Source of the DNA: an uncultured Bacilli bacterium
GTDB taxonomy: Bacteria; Bacillota_I; Bacilli_A; RF39; UBA660
Assembly: GCA_934098395.1 (NCBI GenBank)
Contig: CAKOOM010000003.1
Span: 186,001-250,000 of the forward strand
Length of the DNA: 64,000 nt
Direction of reading: 5' to 3'
Position 1 is the stretch's first letter, and each line of letters begins with the position of its first letter. Under the pieces are notes generated by a model. The model searched no databases and was not told the DNA's origin. It was given only the letters and a program-made list of their open reading frames with translations. This document shows, one piece after another, positions 1-9,015 of the stretch. The translations under genes and the position numbers were made by a program.

Positions 1-2
1 CA

Positions 3-2291
3 AGAAATATAATTAGAGGTAGCAAATATCGTTTCTCTATTTTATCTCCCAGATTAATCCGTATTGAATATAATAAAAATGGTGTCTTTGAAGATCGTGC
101 TACATCCTTAGTTATAAATAGAAATCTAGGTAATGTAAGTTTTACCCAAAATAAAGATGAACTATCCCTAAAAATAACAACTGATTATTTTACTTTAATA
201 TACCTATTAGAACAACCAATTACTAATAATAACATTAAAGTAACTATTAATGGTACAGATAGAGAATGGACACCAAATAGTAAAGAGGTAAGAAATGTTG
301 GAGGAATAAGTTATTCATTAGATGACTTAAATAGTAACTTTAAACTAGATAAAGGTTTGTATTCTCTAGATGGTTATGCCATAATAGATGACTCAAAAAA
401 CTTTGTAATAGATAATTTTAACTTTGTAAAAAGAGAAGATACTACCGATCTATATCTATTCGTATATCGTTCAGATTTAGGATTGTGTTTACAAGATTAT
501 TATAATTTAACTGGATATCCTGAATTAATACCCAGATATGCTCTTGGTTCTTGGTGGTATAAAAATGATGTTTATAACATGTATGATATAGATAATATTA
601 TTAAGAAATTTAATGATTGTCATATTCCAATATCAGTCTTTTTACTCGGAGATAAATGGCACAATAATAAAGAAAACTATACATATGATAATACTCTTTT
701 TGATGTTAACTCCCTAAACAATTATTATCACAGTAAAAAGCAAATATTTGGATTAACTATCAATCCTGCATTACCTATATTAAAAACCGATCCATTACAT
801 AATGAAATAACTAATTATTTAAATATTTCTGTTAATAACAATCTAAGCTTAGTACCATTAAATAATACTACTATTAATGCATATTTAAATATTATTGTAA
901 ATAAATTATTAAATACTGGTATTACTATTTTTAATATTGATTATTATAACAAAGAAGATAAATTAGGATTATTCTTGTTAAATCATTATCATTATACAAT
1001 AGCTAATCAGTATCAAAGGGGAGTAATCTTATCAAGAAATCCAGGCATTGCTCCTCATAGATATCCCATTATATATAGTGGTAAAACAAAAGTTTCATGG
1101 GATACTCTAAAAGTATTGCCACACTATAACATTAGCGCTGCCAATATTGGTCTAAGTTGGCAAACACATGCTATTGGTGGCTATTATAGTGGCATCGAAG
1201 ATGATGAATTATATATTAGATATATCCAATTTGGTGTATTTAGTCCCATCTTCATCCTAGCCGGAGACACTGGTAAATACTATAAAAGAGAACCATGGAA
1301 ATGGAATCAAATAAATTTATCCGTAATCGGTACCTATATGAGCCTTAGAAACAAACTAATCCCATATATCTATACCGAAGGATACAACTATCATAAATAT
1401 GGAATACCACTTATTCAACCCTTATACTATAAATATCCTAAAATATATGATGAACCAAACTATATAAATCAATATTTCTTCGGATCAAGATTCATGATAA
1501 GTCCTATAGTAAAAAGAAAAAATATTGAAATGAATAGAGTAGTTCAAAATATTTTTATTCCAAGTGGAACATGGTATGATTTTAATTCAGGAAAAAAATT
1601 TATTGGTAATAAATACTACGTAAACTTTTATAAAAGCGAAGATTATCCAATATTTGTAAAAGAAGGTTCAATTATTCCTATGTCCCTAGATAATAGTTAT
1701 AATTGTCCTATAAATATGGAAATACAAATATTCCCAGCTGAAAATGGCCTATATGGTAGCTATGAATTATATGAAGATGATGGCATAAGTAAAAGTACAA
1801 ATAGCAACTATCTAATTACCAATATGAATCTTGATAAAATAGAAAATGGTTATAAATTCACTATAAATAGAAAAGAAGGAAATATGAATTTACCAAATAG
1901 AAACTATTTACTAAGATTTAGAAATATGAAAAATCCCAATCAAATAATCATAAACTATCAAAATAAAAAAACAGTATCTAATTACTATATTGAAAAAAAT
2001 GATTTAATGATTAGATTAAATGATATAAACGTATATGAACCAATCGAAGTATCTATTATTGGTAATAACTTAGAAATAGAAACAATAAGCGTAATTAATG
2101 AAGAAATTGAAGGAATTTTAGATGATTTAGAAATAAATACTATCCTAAAAGAGAAAATTGATGATATAATATTTAGTGAGCTTACTGTTAAAAAGAAGAG
2201 AATTGGTTTAAGAAAACTAAAAAAACAAGGCTTAGAACCAAAATTCATTAATATGTTTATTGGTTTATTAGAATTTATTGATTCTAAATAA
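3..2291 (+). CDS. Glycoside hydrolase family 31-like protein, 5'-truncated by the window edge
   Basis: The frame is open from base 3, so the gene starts upstream of the window and about 118 codons precede the first in-frame TTG at 357. The middle resembles the alpha-glucosidase (GH31) barrel of Bacilli: a segment with SGKTKVSWDTLKVLP, then IEDDELYIRYIQFGVFSP and YYKREPWKW, all typical of one GH31 subfamily. The nucleophile Asp probably lies in FNID (base 939). The usual WWSHDIGG motif reads WQTHAIGG here, so a conserved substrate-contacting Asp is Ala. A beta-sandwich follows, then about 65 charged residues (from about base 2090) not expected in the family. It is either a glucosidase with altered specificity or a catalytically weakened relative. 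Family call is fairly sure; activity is not. Confidence 0.75.
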   Translation, partial: RNIIRGSKYRFSILSPRLIRIEYNKNGVFEDRATSLVINRNLGNVSFTQNKDELSLKITTDYFTLIYLLEQPITNNNIKVTINGTDREWTPNSKEVRNVGGISYSLDDLNSNFKLDKGLYSLDGYAIIDDSKNFVIDNFNFVKREDTTDLYLFVYRSDLGLCLQDYYNLTGYPELIPRYALGSWWYKNDVYNMYDIDNIIKKFNDCHIPISVFLLGDKWHNNKENYTYDNTLFDVNSLNNYYHSKKQIFGLTINPALPILKTDPLHNEITNYLNISVNNNLSLVPLNNTTINAYLNIIVNKLLNTGITIFNIDYYNKEDKLGLFLLNHYHYTIANQYQRGVILSRNPGIAPHRYPIIYSGKTKVSWDTLKVLPHYNISAANIGLSWQTHAIGGYYSGIEDDELYIRYIQFGVFSPIFILAGDTGKYYKREPWKWNQINLSVIGTYMSLRNKLIPYIYTEGYNYHKYGIPLIQPLYYKYPKIYDEPNYINQYFFGSRFMISPIVKRKNIEMNRVVQNIFIPSGTWYDFNSGKKFIGNKYYVNFYKSEDYPIFVKEGSIIPMSLDNSYNCPINMEIQIFPAENGLYGSYELYEDDGISKSTNSNYLITNMNLDKIENGYKFTINRKEGNMNLPNRNYLLRFRNMKNPNQIIINYQNKKTVSNYYIEKNDLMIRLNDINVYEPIEVSIIGNNLEIETISVINEEIEGILDDLEINTILKEKIDDIIFSELTVKKKRIGLRKLKKQGLEPKFINMFIGLLEFIDSK

Positions 2292-2317
2292 TATATAATT
2301 AATTAAGGAGATGTAAC

Positions 2318-3112
2318 ATGATTAAAGCAATTATATTAGGAATAATACAAGGAATAGGAGAGTTTTTACCTATCTCATCATCAGCCCATCTAATATTAGT
2401 ACCTTACTTATTTGGTTGGGAACAATCTGGTATGTCATTTGATATAGCACTTCATTTTGGAACCCTTATGGCTGTTCTAGTAATCTTTTTCAAAGACTGG
2501 TGGAAACTATTTATGGGGGCTGTTAACAAAGTAACCAAAGGAAAAGATTCGTTTGATAATAAAATGTTTTGGTATTTAGTCGTAGCTACTATACCTGGAG
2601 CCTTATTAGGATTCCTACTAAATGATGTCGTAGAAAATGTCTTTAGACAAAAAATATGGTTAATCGCCTCAGCTCTAGCTATAATGGGAGTACTTATCTA
2701 TCTTGGAGATAAATGGGCTGATAAACATTATCGTATTGAAACAGAATTTAAACATATAACATTAAAACAAGCATTTATTATTGGATTATCTCAAGCCCTA
2801 GCTATAATTCCAGGATTTTCAAGAAGTGGTACAACTATTTTATCAGCAAGATTAATGGGATTATCAAAAAGTGCTGCTACCAAATTTACATTCTTGCTAT
2901 CAGTCCCAATAATATTTGGAGCATTTATTCTAGATGTTGGTAGCCTAGCTATTAACATAGAAACAATCGTTGGAATACTTACATCATTCATTGTCGGAGT
3001 ATTTTCAATAAAATTCCTATTAAATTATATTAAAAGACATGACTTCTCAGTATTTGCTATATACCGAGTAGTATTTGCTATAATAATATTAATAAAATAT
3101 TTTTGTTTTTAA
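2318..3112 (+). CDS. uppP: Undecaprenyl-diphosphatase (UppP/BacA)
   Basis: This integral membrane enzyme dephosphorylates undecaprenyl pyrophosphate to recycle the lipid carrier of peptidoglycan and other wall polymers, and raises bacitracin tolerance. The 264-residue length is normal. Both family signatures are present: QGIGEFLPISSSAHL near the N-terminus (the Glu-rich/SSSAH active-site loop) and PGFSRSGTT near residue 165. Multiple hydrophobic helices run to the C-terminus. A strong ribosome site (AAGGAGAT) precedes the ATG. It lies 26 bases after the GH31 gene and is closed by a hairpin terminator that overlaps its stop codon. Confidence 0.96.
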   Translation: MIKAIILGIIQGIGEFLPISSSAHLILVPYLFGWEQSGMSFDIALHFGTLMAVLVIFFKDWWKLFMGAVNKVTKGKDSFDNKMFWYLVVATIPGALLGFLLNDVVENVFRQKIWLIASALAIMGVLIYLGDKWADKHYRIETEFKHITLKQAFIIGLSQALAIIPGFSRSGTTILSARLMGLSKSAATKFTFLLSVPIIFGAFILDVGSLAINIETIVGILTSFIVGVFSIKFLLNYIKRHDFSVFAIYRVVFAIIILIKYFCF

Positions 3113-3140
3113 ATTAGAGTAATCCTCTAATTTTTTTTAT
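3111..3140 (+). terminator. Rho-independent terminator after uppP
   Basis: A perfect stem AAATTAGAG / CTCTAATTT closes around a five-base loop and is followed by a run of T. It begins within the uppP stop codon. Confidence 0.85.
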
Positions 3141-3189
3141 TTACAACTATTTTCTTTTTAATAAATTTATGTTATAATTACTATGCAAT

Positions 3190-3263
3190 TGCCCCATAGC
3201 CAAGCGGTAAGGCATTGGACTCTGACTCCATGATCGCTAGTTCGAATCTAGCTGGGGCAACCA
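3190..3263 (+). tRNA. tRNA-Gln (anticodon CTG)
   Basis: Acceptor arms TGCCCCA and TGGGGCA pair perfectly, the discriminator is A and CCA is encoded. The anticodon loop CTCTGAC gives CTG, which reads CAG glutamine codons; the T arm has TTCGAAT. The overall sequence is close to other Gram-positive tRNA-Gln genes. A TATAAT box lies at 3173-3178. This is the C34 isoacceptor; a TTG-anticodon tRNA-Gln must be encoded elsewhere. Confidence 0.95.
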
Positions 3264-3280
3264 TTATTAAGAATAAAAAA

Positions 3281-3322
3281 TAAAGGACTATTAATAAATT
3301 TATATAATAGCCCTTTATTTTT
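3281..3322. terminator. Bidirectional terminator between tRNA-Gln and the YjcZ-like gene
   Basis: An imperfect stem (AAAGGaCTATTA with TAATAGcCCTTT) has T-rich sequence on its + strand side and A-rich sequence on the other, so it can end both the tRNA transcript and the convergent gene at 3324-3509. Confidence 0.7.
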
Positions 3323-3323
3323 A

Positions 3324-3509
3324 TTAATTATTGCATCCACGATTATTGTTACATCCTCTACATCCACATCCACAACTATTATTTCCAAATCCGCCCCATA
3401 GTAAGAATAAAATAACTATTACTATTAAAATGGCCCAAGCCCAACCAGTTCCATATCCATATCCTGTTCCATATCCATACCCTGGATAACCGTATCCATA
3501 ACCGTACAT
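3324..3509 (-). CDS. YjcZ-like tiny Gly/Tyr/Cys-rich membrane protein
   Basis: A 61-residue protein. The N-terminus is a Tyr-Gly repeat, the centre is one strongly hydrophobic helix (ILIVIVILFLLWGG), and the C-terminus is rich in Asn and Cys (CGCGCRGC). This composition matches the YjcZ family of sporulation-associated tiny membrane proteins of Bacilli. The start is set by AAGGAG eight bases before the ATG. A sibling of the same design lies at 15663-15869. Its molecular role is unknown; the link to sporulation comes from the family and from spoIIGA/sigE in this genome. Confidence 0.75.
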   Translation of the reverse strand: MYGYGYGYPGYGYGTGYGYGTGWAWAILIVIVILFLLWGGFGNNSCGCGCRGCNNNRGCNN

Positions 3510-3575
3510 ACTCTCAACTCCTTTCAGTATATTATATTATTAATTCACGGAAGAGATAATAATGTCTACCTAATG

Positions 3576-3604
3576 TTGCATTTTTAAAATATATTTGATA
3601 TAAT
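3576..3604 (+). promoter_or_regulatory. Promoter of gltX
   Basis: TTGCAT (3576-3581) and TATAAT (3599-3604) are separated by 17 bases, 36 bases before the gltX start codon. Confidence 0.65.
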
Positions 3605-3640
3605 TTATATGCTTTAATTATCTTTTAAAGGAGTGATTTT

Positions 3641-5287
3641 ATGACAAACAAAGACCTAGCAAATTTAATATTTCCAAATATAAATAAAACAATCGAAGAT
3701 TATGAATTAATGTATCCAGAAAGAAATTTACCTGAAGGAGCTATCGTATCTAGATTTGCTCCAAGTCCTACCGGATTCGTTCACATGGGAAGCTTACTTG
3801 CATCATTTATATCTAGTAAAGCTGCCAAAGATACTAACGGAGTATTCTACTTAAGAATCGAAGATACCGATCAAAAAAGAGAAGTAGAAAACGGTATTGA
3901 AGGTATCGTAACAGATCTATCTAATTTTAAAATAAAAATAGATGAAGGAGCCTTATCAAAAGAAGAATCTATTGGTAATTATGGACCATACATCCAAAGT
4001 CAAAGAAAAGAAATATACCATACGTTTATTAAATATCTAATTGAAAAAGGTTTGGCTTATCCATGCTTTTGCAGTGAAGAACACCTTGAAGAAACTCGAA
4101 AAATGCAAGAAGCTACAAAATCAAGATTAGGTTATTATGGAAGATATGCAGTATGTAGAAATATTAAAACAGAAGATGCCTACAATCGTATTAAAAACGG
4201 TGAAAAATTTATAATAAGACTAAAGTCTCCTGGAGATTTTGAAAAAAAAGTAGTTATTAATGATCTAGTAAAAGGTAAAATCGAATTTCCTGAAAATGAC
4301 TTAGATATCGTTATCATGAAATCAGATGGATTACCTACATATCATTTTGCTCACTTAGTAGATGATCATTTAATGCGTACAACACATATTACTAGGGGAG
4401 ATGAATGGGTATCATCATTACCAATTCATATTCAATTATTTCAAGTATTCGGATTTATTCCTCCAAAATATGCTCATTTATCACCAATCTTAAAACAAGA
4501 CGGTGATACCAAAAGAAAATTATCTAAAAGAAAAGATCCTGAAGCAGCCATGAGTTATTATACTAAAATAGGTATTCCTATCGAAGCCGTACATCTATAT
4601 CTAATGACAATAGCTAATACTAACTTCGAACAATGGTATGATCAAAATAAAGATAAATCAATCGATGATTTTAAATTTGATTTCAAAAAAATATCTTCAA
4701 GTGGAGCATTATTTGATGTAGAAAAACTAATTAATATCTCTAGAAATTATATTAGTTATCTAAAAGCCGAAGAAGTATACAATAACGTTTTATCATGGTC
4801 TAAAGAGTATGATAAAGAATTATATGAATTATTAGATAAATATAAAGAATATACTATTAACATCTTCAGTATAGAAAGATATCAAAAGAAACCAAGAAAA
4901 GATTATGAATCATGGTCTAGCATAAAAAAACACATTTGGTATATGTATGATGAACTATTTAATGATGTAACATATGAATTTCAAAAAATAACTGATAAAG
5001 AAGAAATAAAGAAAATATTAACTACATATATTAATGAATATTATAATGAAGAAGATGATAAAGATACTTGGTTTAACAAAATAAAAGAATTAACAGATCA
5101 TCTAGGATACTGTAGTAATATGAAAGAATATAAAGAAAATCCTGATAATTATAAAGGTAATGTTGCTGATATATCTACAGTAATAAGAGTAGCCCTAACT
5201 AGTAGTTCAATGACTCCAGACTTATATGAAATAATGAAATTATTAGGTAAAGACAGAATAATAAAAAGAATCAATAAATTTATATAA
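3641..5287 (+). CDS. gltX: Glutamate--tRNA ligase
   Basis: A class I aminoacyl-tRNA synthetase that charges tRNA-Glu and, in organisms using the GatCAB route, also tRNA-Gln. The first signature is FAPSPTGFVHMGS, where HMGS stands for HIGH; the second, KLSKRKD, stands for KMSKS. A CFC...C cluster near residue 145 could bind zinc. The 548 residues are longer than the usual 480-500 and match the long clostridial-type GluRS in the PERNLPEGA N-terminal segment. Ribosome site AAAGGAGTGAT. The gene sits between a tRNA-Gln and, further on, a tRNA-Glu; whether it is non-discriminating cannot be read from the sequence. Confidence 0.95.
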   Translation: MTNKDLANLIFPNINKTIEDYELMYPERNLPEGAIVSRFAPSPTGFVHMGSLLASFISSKAAKDTNGVFYLRIEDTDQKREVENGIEGIVTDLSNFKIKIDEGALSKEESIGNYGPYIQSQRKEIYHTFIKYLIEKGLAYPCFCSEEHLEETRKMQEATKSRLGYYGRYAVCRNIKTEDAYNRIKNGEKFIIRLKSPGDFEKKVVINDLVKGKIEFPENDLDIVIMKSDGLPTYHFAHLVDDHLMRTTHITRGDEWVSSLPIHIQLFQVFGFIPPKYAHLSPILKQDGDTKRKLSKRKDPEAAMSYYTKIGIPIEAVHLYLMTIANTNFEQWYDQNKDKSIDDFKFDFKKISSSGALFDVEKLINISRNYISYLKAEEVYNNVLSWSKEYDKELYELLDKYKEYTINIFSIERYQKKPRKDYESWSSIKKHIWYMYDELFNDVTYEFQKITDKEEIKKILTTYINEYYNEEDDKDTWFNKIKELTDHLGYCSNMKEYKENPDNYKGNVADISTVIRVALTSSSMTPDLYEIMKLLGKDRIIKRINKFI

Positions 5288-5299
5288 TATAAATAAAAA

Positions 5300-5337
5300 A
5301 ATGCTTTTTCCATATAGTGAAAAAGTATTTTTTTCTA
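5300..5337 (+). terminator. Terminator after gltX, part of a duplicated segment
   Basis: CTTTTTC and GAAAAAG arms enclose a short loop and are followed by T7. The same hairpin, nearly base for base, recurs at 36319-36356 ahead of surface protein copy 2. Confidence 0.8.
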
Positions 5338-5348
5338 TTAAAAACCCG

Positions 5349-5386
5349 TTGACATCCTAACTATTTTTTTTTTTTTGCGGTATCAT
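5349..5386 (+). promoter_or_regulatory. Promoter with a T13 tract between -35 and -10 boxes
   Basis: TTGACA (5349-5354) and TATCAT (5381-5386) are 26 bases apart and the gap holds 13 consecutive T (5364-5376). The other copy has T7 and a 20-base gap. Slippage in such a tract would change promoter spacing and hence activity. Confidence 0.6.
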
Positions 5387-5408
5387 AGTTATATGATAGG
5401 TGAGATAG

Positions 5409-7145
5409 ATGAAAAACAAGAATTTAATCATAATCCTAATGATGTTAACGATAACCTTTACCATAATGGGTGGCTCTTTAGCTTATTTCACATGGCAAAC
5501 TAGCGAAGCAGAGAAGACAGTTGTAACTTTTACTATTGAAAACGAATTTTCATGTTCTGCTGATGGTGGCGGAAATATATCTAGTGCAAATATTGCTCCA
5601 ACAACATGTACTGGAAGTTATGCTCTCAAAAGAACCATTAAAGCTATGCCTAAGCTTTCGGTAGCTAGTCCTATTTATATGGATTTATGGTTAGATATAA
5701 ATGAGATAGGAACGGGTCTATCTAACAGTAATAACTTTAAATATGCCTTAACTACTTCAGATACTAGTTGTGAAACTGGATTGGTTACATCAGGAACATT
5801 TACTGGTACAAAAACCGGTGATAAGATATCATTATTATCATCTCAAAAGTATACCCAAACAATGACAGATACATATTACTTATATATCTGGCTAGATAAA
5901 GAAGAAACAAGTACTGAGACGATGAATCAATCATTTAGCTTATCTTTAAACGGTGAGTGTAGTGATAAACAAAAGGTATATAGTGAGTCTATCTTAAACG
6001 GAGCAGCTCCAGAATTAGATGATGGCATGATCCCAGTTGTAATAGACAATAGCGGTAGTGAAACTACCATTAAAACAGTAAAAAGAAATGATTCATCTTG
6101 GTATAATTATGAAAATAAATTATGGGCCAATGTTGTTTTAACCACGAACGACTCACGAAGTAAATATCTAGATACTTCAGATGTATCTGTATCCGAAGAT
6201 GATATCCTTGCATATTACGTATGGATACCTAGATACAAATATAAAATATGGACGGTTACAAGAAGTAGTACTCGACAAGAACAAACAATAGATATTGCCT
6301 TCGAAGATAAGAACTCTTCAAAATCCACAGGTACTACCGTAGGTAGTTACCGTACTCACCCGGCTTTTACTTTTGGGGACACTGAACTTAATGGAATTTG
6401 GGTAGGTAAGTTTGAAACGACAGGTAACGCTACAACACCCATGATTAAACCCAATATGGTTTCCTTAATAAATCAGAGTATAAACACACAATTTTCAACA
6501 TCTAAAAAATTTGGCACAAGTACATACGGATCTACTTCAAAAATAGACGCCCACATGATGAAAAATAGTGAATGGGGAGCTACAACATATTTATCATATT
6601 CAGCTTATGGCATAAATAATGAAATGTATATAAATAATTCAGAAAAATATTATACCGGAAGAAGCGCCGGAGTAGACCCAATAAAATGGACAGGAACCTT
6701 AGGAACATATACATGGGATGGAAAAGATACATCTAGTGGGAATTATGCCAGTGATAGAACACTTGGCACAAAAGCCAGTACCACTGGTAATGTTACCGGC
6801 ATATATGATATGTCTGGTGGAACTATTGAAAACGTTATGGGAAATTATAATAACAAAATAGGTAATGCAGGTTTTGCTATTATGCCAGATAGTAAATATT
6901 ATGACAATTACACAACAGGAGATTCACTAACAGCTTGTAATGGTGAAATATGTTATGGCCATGCATTATCAGAAACATATTACTGGTATGGTTATTATAA
7001 TTTTTTTCTAAATACAGATGACTCTTGGATTACCAGAGGAAGTAGTTACATGGCAAAAAAAAATTCAAGTATATTTGATGGAGGTAATTCAAGAGGAGCG
7101 GCAGCAATAGCCACATTCCGCTCAGTAATTTCATTTATCAAATAA
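5409..7145 (+). CDS. Surface protein copy 1: TasA/CalY-like N-terminal domain plus FGE/C-type-lectin-like C-terminal domain
   Basis: A 578-residue secreted protein. An N-terminal hydrophobic segment ending in GGSLAYFTWQ is typical of SipW-type substrates; a beta-rich domain follows to about residue 190, nearly identical to that of the 36423 protein. The C-terminal part (about 270-578) resembles the formylglycine-generating-enzyme/C-type lectin fold: GIYDMSGGTIENVMG, SWITRGSSY and a final ATFRSV. That fold is used by many DGR target proteins, but here the last 150 bases are AT-rich and lack the GC-rich tail seen in copy 2. Start set by AGGTGAG ten bases upstream. Likely a cell-surface adhesin or matrix protein; ligand unknown. 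Confidence 0.75.
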   Translation: MKNKNLIIILMMLTITFTIMGGSLAYFTWQTSEAEKTVVTFTIENEFSCSADGGGNISSANIAPTTCTGSYALKRTIKAMPKLSVASPIYMDLWLDINEIGTGLSNSNNFKYALTTSDTSCETGLVTSGTFTGTKTGDKISLLSSQKYTQTMTDTYYLYIWLDKEETSTETMNQSFSLSLNGECSDKQKVYSESILNGAAPELDDGMIPVVIDNSGSETTIKTVKRNDSSWYNYENKLWANVVLTTNDSRSKYLDTSDVSVSEDDILAYYVWIPRYKYKIWTVTRSSTRQEQTIDIAFEDKNSSKSTGTTVGSYRTHPAFTFGDTELNGIWVGKFETTGNATTPMIKPNMVSLINQSINTQFSTSKKFGTSTYGSTSKIDAHMMKNSEWGATTYLSYSAYGINNEMYINNSEKYYTGRSAGVDPIKWTGTLGTYTWDGKDTSSGNYASDRTLGTKASTTGNVTGIYDMSGGTIENVMGNYNNKIGNAGFAIMPDSKYYDNYTTGDSLTACNGEICYGHALSETYYWYGYYNFFLNTDDSWITRGSSYMAKKNSSIFDGGNSRGAAAIATFRSVISFIK

Positions 7146-7174
7146 AAACATAGATTATATATAAATAAACATTT

Positions 7175-7208
7175 AAAAATAAGTTAATTGTAAAAAACTT
7201 ATTTTTTT
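7175..7208 (+). terminator. Terminator after surface protein copy 1
   Basis: AAAAATAAGTT pairs with AACTTATTTTT across a loop of about ten bases, ending in T7. Confidence 0.75.
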
Positions 7209-7270
7209 AAATATATCTACTTAATTAACTAATTTTATTTTACATATTTTAAAAAAATATTTCCATTAAC

Positions 7271-7299
7271 TTGTATCATTAATAAATTTATATTATAAT
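7271..7299 (+). promoter_or_regulatory. Promoter of the DUF1846 gene
   Basis: TTGTAT (7271-7276), 17-base spacer, TATAAT (7294-7299), 24 bases ahead of the start codon. Confidence 0.65.
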
Positions 7300-7322
7300 G
7301 ATAAAGGATAGGGGAGATAACA

Positions 7323-8804
7323 ATGAAGTATGGATTTGATGATAAGAAATATGTCAAAATACAAAGTGAAAAAATAAGAGAGAGATTTAAACTTTTTGAT
7401 AAGTTGTACCTAGAAATAGGTGGTAAATTATTTGATGATGGGCACGCCAGTAGGGTTTTACCCGGATTTAAAAGAGATGCCAAAATCAATATGTTTAAAG
7501 AATTAAAAAATGATTTAGAAATAATTTTTTGCATTAATGCTGGTGATATTGAAAGAAATAAAACTAGGGGAGAATATGGTATTACATATGATACCGAAAT
7601 ATTAAAACTAATTAATAATTCTAAAAAGATGGGATTTAGTGTTAACTCTGTAGTTATAACATTATATAAAAATCAAGTAAGTGTTGACAAATTTATAAAA
7701 AAACTAAATAGAAATAACATTAAAACATATATTCATACATTTACTAAAGGATATCCCACAGATGTTGATACGATAGTTAGCGAAGAGGGTTATGGAGCAA
7801 ATCCATATATTGAAACAACTAAACCATTAATATTAGTAAATGCTCCAGGACCAGGTAGTGGAAAATTAGCAACATGCCTCTCACAAATATATCACGAGCA
7901 TCTTAGGGGAGTAAATGCAGGATATGCTAAATTTGAAACATTCCCTGTATGGAATTTACCATTAAGACATCCTATTAATCTTGCATACGAAGCAGCCACT
8001 GCTGATTTATTAGATGTAAATATGATAGATCCATTTCATCTAGAAACTTATGGTATTACCGCTGTAAATTATAATAGAGATATCGAAATGTTTCCAGTAT
8101 TAAAAAATATTTTAAATAAAGTAACTGGTAGTGAAACAGACGTTTATTCATCACCAACAGATATGGGTGTTAACATGATAGGCTTTTGTATTTCAAATAA
8201 TGAAGTATGTGAAGAAGCCGCCAAAAAAGAAATCGTACGTCGTTACTACCACGAAACAAATAACTATAAATTAGGATTATCTGATGAAGAAAGTTTCAAA
8301 AGAATAAAATTATTAATGAACGAACTAAATATTGATGAAAATTATCTTGATGTTATAAAACCAGCTTTAGATAAAAGTAAAGAGTGTAATGCACCAGTAA
8401 TATCACTAAAAATAGGACGTAAAATAATTACTGGTAAGCAAACAGATATCTTATCACCTGCTAGTTCTCTAATAATTAATGCTATGAAACAATTAGCAAA
8501 AATTCCTGATAAAATGGACTTATTATCACCTAAAGTATTACAACCAATGCTAAAATTAAAAGAAGATATGAATTACCAACAAAAAAGACTTCAATTACCT
8601 GAAGTATTAACAGCCCTGTCTATTTGTTCGGCTACAAATCCTATCATTGAAAAATGCTTAAGCAATCTAAAAAAATTAAAAGATTGTGAAGCTCATGCTA
8701 CATATATTGTTGACAATGGTGATAAAAAAACTTTAAAAAGCTTAAAAATAAATTTAACATGTGAACCAGAATACCTTCCAACTGAAGATATTGATTTAAT
8801 ATAA
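7323..8804 (+). CDS. DUF1846 (UPF0371) family protein
   Basis: The whole 493-residue protein matches the DUF1846 family of Firmicutes: GFDDKKYVKIQSEKIRERF at the N-terminus, DGHASRVLPGF, then NAPGPGSGKLATCLSQIYHE, a phosphate-binding-like loop near residue 180. Structures of relatives are known, but the biochemical role is not settled. No signal peptide or membrane segment, so cytoplasmic. It has its own promoter and is flanked by the tRNA-Glu gene downstream, so it is probably monocistronic. Confidence 0.9.
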   Translation: MKYGFDDKKYVKIQSEKIRERFKLFDKLYLEIGGKLFDDGHASRVLPGFKRDAKINMFKELKNDLEIIFCINAGDIERNKTRGEYGITYDTEILKLINNSKKMGFSVNSVVITLYKNQVSVDKFIKKLNRNNIKTYIHTFTKGYPTDVDTIVSEEGYGANPYIETTKPLILVNAPGPGSGKLATCLSQIYHEHLRGVNAGYAKFETFPVWNLPLRHPINLAYEAATADLLDVNMIDPFHLETYGITAVNYNRDIEMFPVLKNILNKVTGSETDVYSSPTDMGVNMIGFCISNNEVCEEAAKKEIVRRYYHETNNYKLGLSDEESFKRIKLLMNELNIDENYLDVIKPALDKSKECNAPVISLKIGRKIITGKQTDILSPASSLIINAMKQLAKIPDKMDLLSPKVLQPMLKLKEDMNYQQKRLQLPEVLTALSICSATNPIIEKCLSNLKKLKDCEAHATYIVDNGDKKTLKSLKINLTCEPEYLPTEDIDLI

Positions 8805-8879
8805 ATTAAATAAAAAATATTGCAAAAAAATATTTAACATGTTAAAATTAATAGTGTCGCAAATTGACATTATTAATTT

Positions 8880-8955
8880 GGCCTGTTGGTGAAATGGTTA
8901 ACACATTACCCTCTCAAGGTAACATTCATGGGTTCAAATCCCATACAGGTCACCA
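8880..8955 (+). tRNA. tRNA-Glu (anticodon CTC)
   Basis: Acceptor arms GGCCTGT and ACAGGTC pair with one G-T, CCA is encoded, and the anticodon stem TTACC/GGTAA encloses CTCTCAA, giving CTC for GAG codons. TTGCAA (8820-8825), a 17-base gap and TAAAAT (8843-8848) form its promoter. It is the C34 partner of a presumed TTC isoacceptor elsewhere. Confidence 0.95.
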
Positions 8956-8968
8956 TTATAAATATTAT

Positions 8969-8994
8969 CCCTTAAATTATTAAGGGTTTTATTA
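8969..8994 (+). terminator. Terminator after tRNA-Glu
   Basis: CCCTTAA and TTAAGGG form a short stem followed by TTTTATTAT. Confidence 0.75.
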
Positions 8995-9015
8995 TATATT
9001 ATAAAGGAGTAAAAT

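Larger units (their letters stand above)
5300..5960 (+). repeat. Long direct repeat, copy 1 (terminator, promoter, N-terminal coding core)
   Basis: The terminator-promoter block (5300-5420) and the stretch 5510-5960 are almost identical to 36319-36434 and 36524-36972. The short segment in between, which encodes the signal peptide, has diverged, and so does everything after about 5960. This mosaic suggests gene conversion between the two loci 31 kb apart. Confidence 0.85.

Noticed and set aside
3541..3640. T-box or other riboswitch ahead of gltX
   Set aside because: The leader after the predicted start is only about 30 bases and shows no T-box motif.
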